In this document: positions 62,776 to 64,000 of the stretch, piece by piece
Layout of the letters: each line of letters begins with the position of its first letter
How positions within the stretch are numbered: position 1 is the first letter of the stretch
NCBI RefSeq assembly: GCF_037975245.1
Contig: NC_092571.1
Location: forward strand, 3,551,001-3,615,000
Source: Apostichopus japonicus
Taxonomy: Eukaryota > Echinodermata > Holothuroidea > Aspidochirotida > Stichopodidae
DNA length: 64,000 bases
Reading direction: 5' to 3'
Made by a program: the position numbers and the translations under genes
Notes under the pieces: generated by a model
The model's input: the letters and a program-made list of their open reading frames with translations, nothing else
Databases searched by the model: none
What the model was told of the DNA's origin: nothing

Positions 62776-64000
62776 ACAACTTTACTTACTCTACAGGGAC
62801 TATTATTTTCTGTTGTCGTAAAGTAGATGTTTCGTCATGTGTATGAGCTTTTTAAACCTTTTAAACAAAAATCACAACAGACCCATGAACTTTAATCGTC
62901 ATCAGTATTGTGACCAATTGTTTAGCCTACTGAAATTGCTAGAAGTTGCCAAAAAAGACATTAATGGAGATTCTGATTCTATTACTTTTTCACAGACATT
63001 GAGGAAGTGTTAAAATGGACAATTAAACATCTCAGTGTGTAGAAATAGCTACGTAGTAGAGGCAGTAACATGCTTGTTGAAATTTGATCATGATTGCCAT
63101 GAAAATCATCGAGTGTCTAGGCCTACGTATTGAGAATATTAAACTACTTATTAGGTTGTCTTTGTTCTACGTATTGAGAATATTAAACTACTTATTGGGG
63201 TGTTTTTGTCTACGTATTGAGTAAATTATACTACGTATCGAGTGCCTTGATCAACATATTGTGTATATACTTATCTACGTATGACACCTGCCTACTTTGA
63301 ACTGTTATGGATCATCCGCATACCAATCGAATAAATCCAAGCTCAAACTTCGTGAAGTAATCGACTGTTAGATATACGTTTAATCATTCCCCTTCTTTTG
63401 TGTCTTTGTCTAGTTCAATTTTCTCCGCACAAATGTCTGCGAATAAATTGTACTGGCGGGTTGATCGGAGCAGCGAGGGAAAGACTTTTGATACAGTTCA
63501 GCAATATTTCACTTTTTAAAATTGTCCCAGTTATAACGACCTGATAGAATGTAATGAGATTACGACATGAAAACGTTTCCACATTTCAGATTACAATAAG
63601 GAACCTTTTTTCTTCTTCAAGTTTTAAATAACGTACGAATTCTAAATCAAATAACTTCACATGAGGCATTAATGCGAACGGACCACAACTGATAATGATA
63701 ATGTAATTGTATATATGATTACATAGTCATTTCATACGACAATATACTGATTAAACAAGATAATATATATATATATATATATAAGATACACGATGATAAT
63801 AAGAAACTACACGATGATAAATAGCAATGTAGTCTACGGTTATAATAACAAAAGTTCATGGTAATTATAAGAAACTATGTCTATAATAAGAAATTACACG
63901 ACTGTAATAAGAAAGTACACGATGATAATCTAAACTGCATACGATGAAAAGCGCAGCGTCTGCATATGCGTTGGCATATGTATGAGATTTTGAACATTTG
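62776..64000. other. 3' flank of the GH31 gene, AT-rich repeats
   Basis: Contains an AATAAA at 63330-63335 (another at about 63444), a 44-bp tandem repeat at 63123-63300, a (TA)n tract at about 63756-63783, and imperfect repeats of ATAAGAAACTACACGATGATAA between 63780 and 63940. No gene is supported. Confidence 0.6.
63123..63300 (+). repeat. About 44-bp degenerate tandem repeat
   Basis: CTACGTATTGAG(A/T)A...ATTAAACTACTTATT units begin at about 63123, 63167 and 63210, and decay into shorter CTACGTAT words at 63232 and near 63274. Confidence 0.75.

Overview
This is a piece of animal nuclear genome: AT-rich, with split genes bounded by GT...AG introns, long G/C homopolymer tracts, minisatellites, tRNA-headed SINEs, a decayed LINE and several hAT-like non-autonomous DNA transposons. 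The DDI-type protease keeps a C-terminal UBA domain that human DDI1/2 lack. Together with the repeat types this suggests a marine invertebrate. An echinoderm such as a sea cucumber would fit, but the taxon is inference.

Five protein-coding genes can be rebuilt exon by exon, with intact frames across every junction given. (1) DDI1/DDI2-like aspartic protease, + strand, 6778-16303, 8 coding exons, 440 aa. (2) UTP3/SAS10, - strand, 31374-21784, 12 coding exons found, start exon unresolved. (3) PEX10 peroxisomal RING ligase, + strand, 33910-40096, 7 coding exons, 293 aa, with one GC-AG intron. (4) SLC45-family sugar transporter, - strand, 48778-42950, 6 coding exons, 641 aa. (5) A glycoside hydrolase family 31 enzyme, + strand, 50528-62775, 6 coding exons, 743 aa. 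It aligns along its full length with bacterial sulfoquinovosidase (YihQ) and keeps all five sulfoquinovose-recognition residues and both catalytic aspartates.

Layout: 1-6600 is a transposon graveyard with a hAT MITE and a LINE split by a 2.8-kb TIR element. 6.7-16.3 kb is DDI, with two hAT-like insertions and a minisatellite touching a splice donor. 16.3-21.8 kb is 3' flank and spacer with an 89-bp tandem array. 21.8-31.4 kb is UTP3, with a SINE abutting one donor. 31.4-33.9 kb is the UTP3/PEX10 head-to-head spacer. 33.9-40.1 kb is PEX10. 40.1-42.9 kb is spacer. 42.9-48.8 kb is SLC45. 48.8-50.5 kb is a divergent spacer with a 495-bp TIR element. 50.5-62.8 kb is the GH31 gene, and the window ends in AT-rich repeats.

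The first three genes are housekeeping: proteasome/ubiquitin processing, small-subunit rRNA processing and peroxisome import. The most interesting part is the divergent SLC45 - GH31 pair: a putative secreted, possibly GPI-anchored animal sulfoquinovosidase beside a sugar/H+ symporter-family gene. That would suit an animal digesting the sulfolipid of algae and plants. The enzyme family call is strong; the physiology and any link between the two genes are inference.
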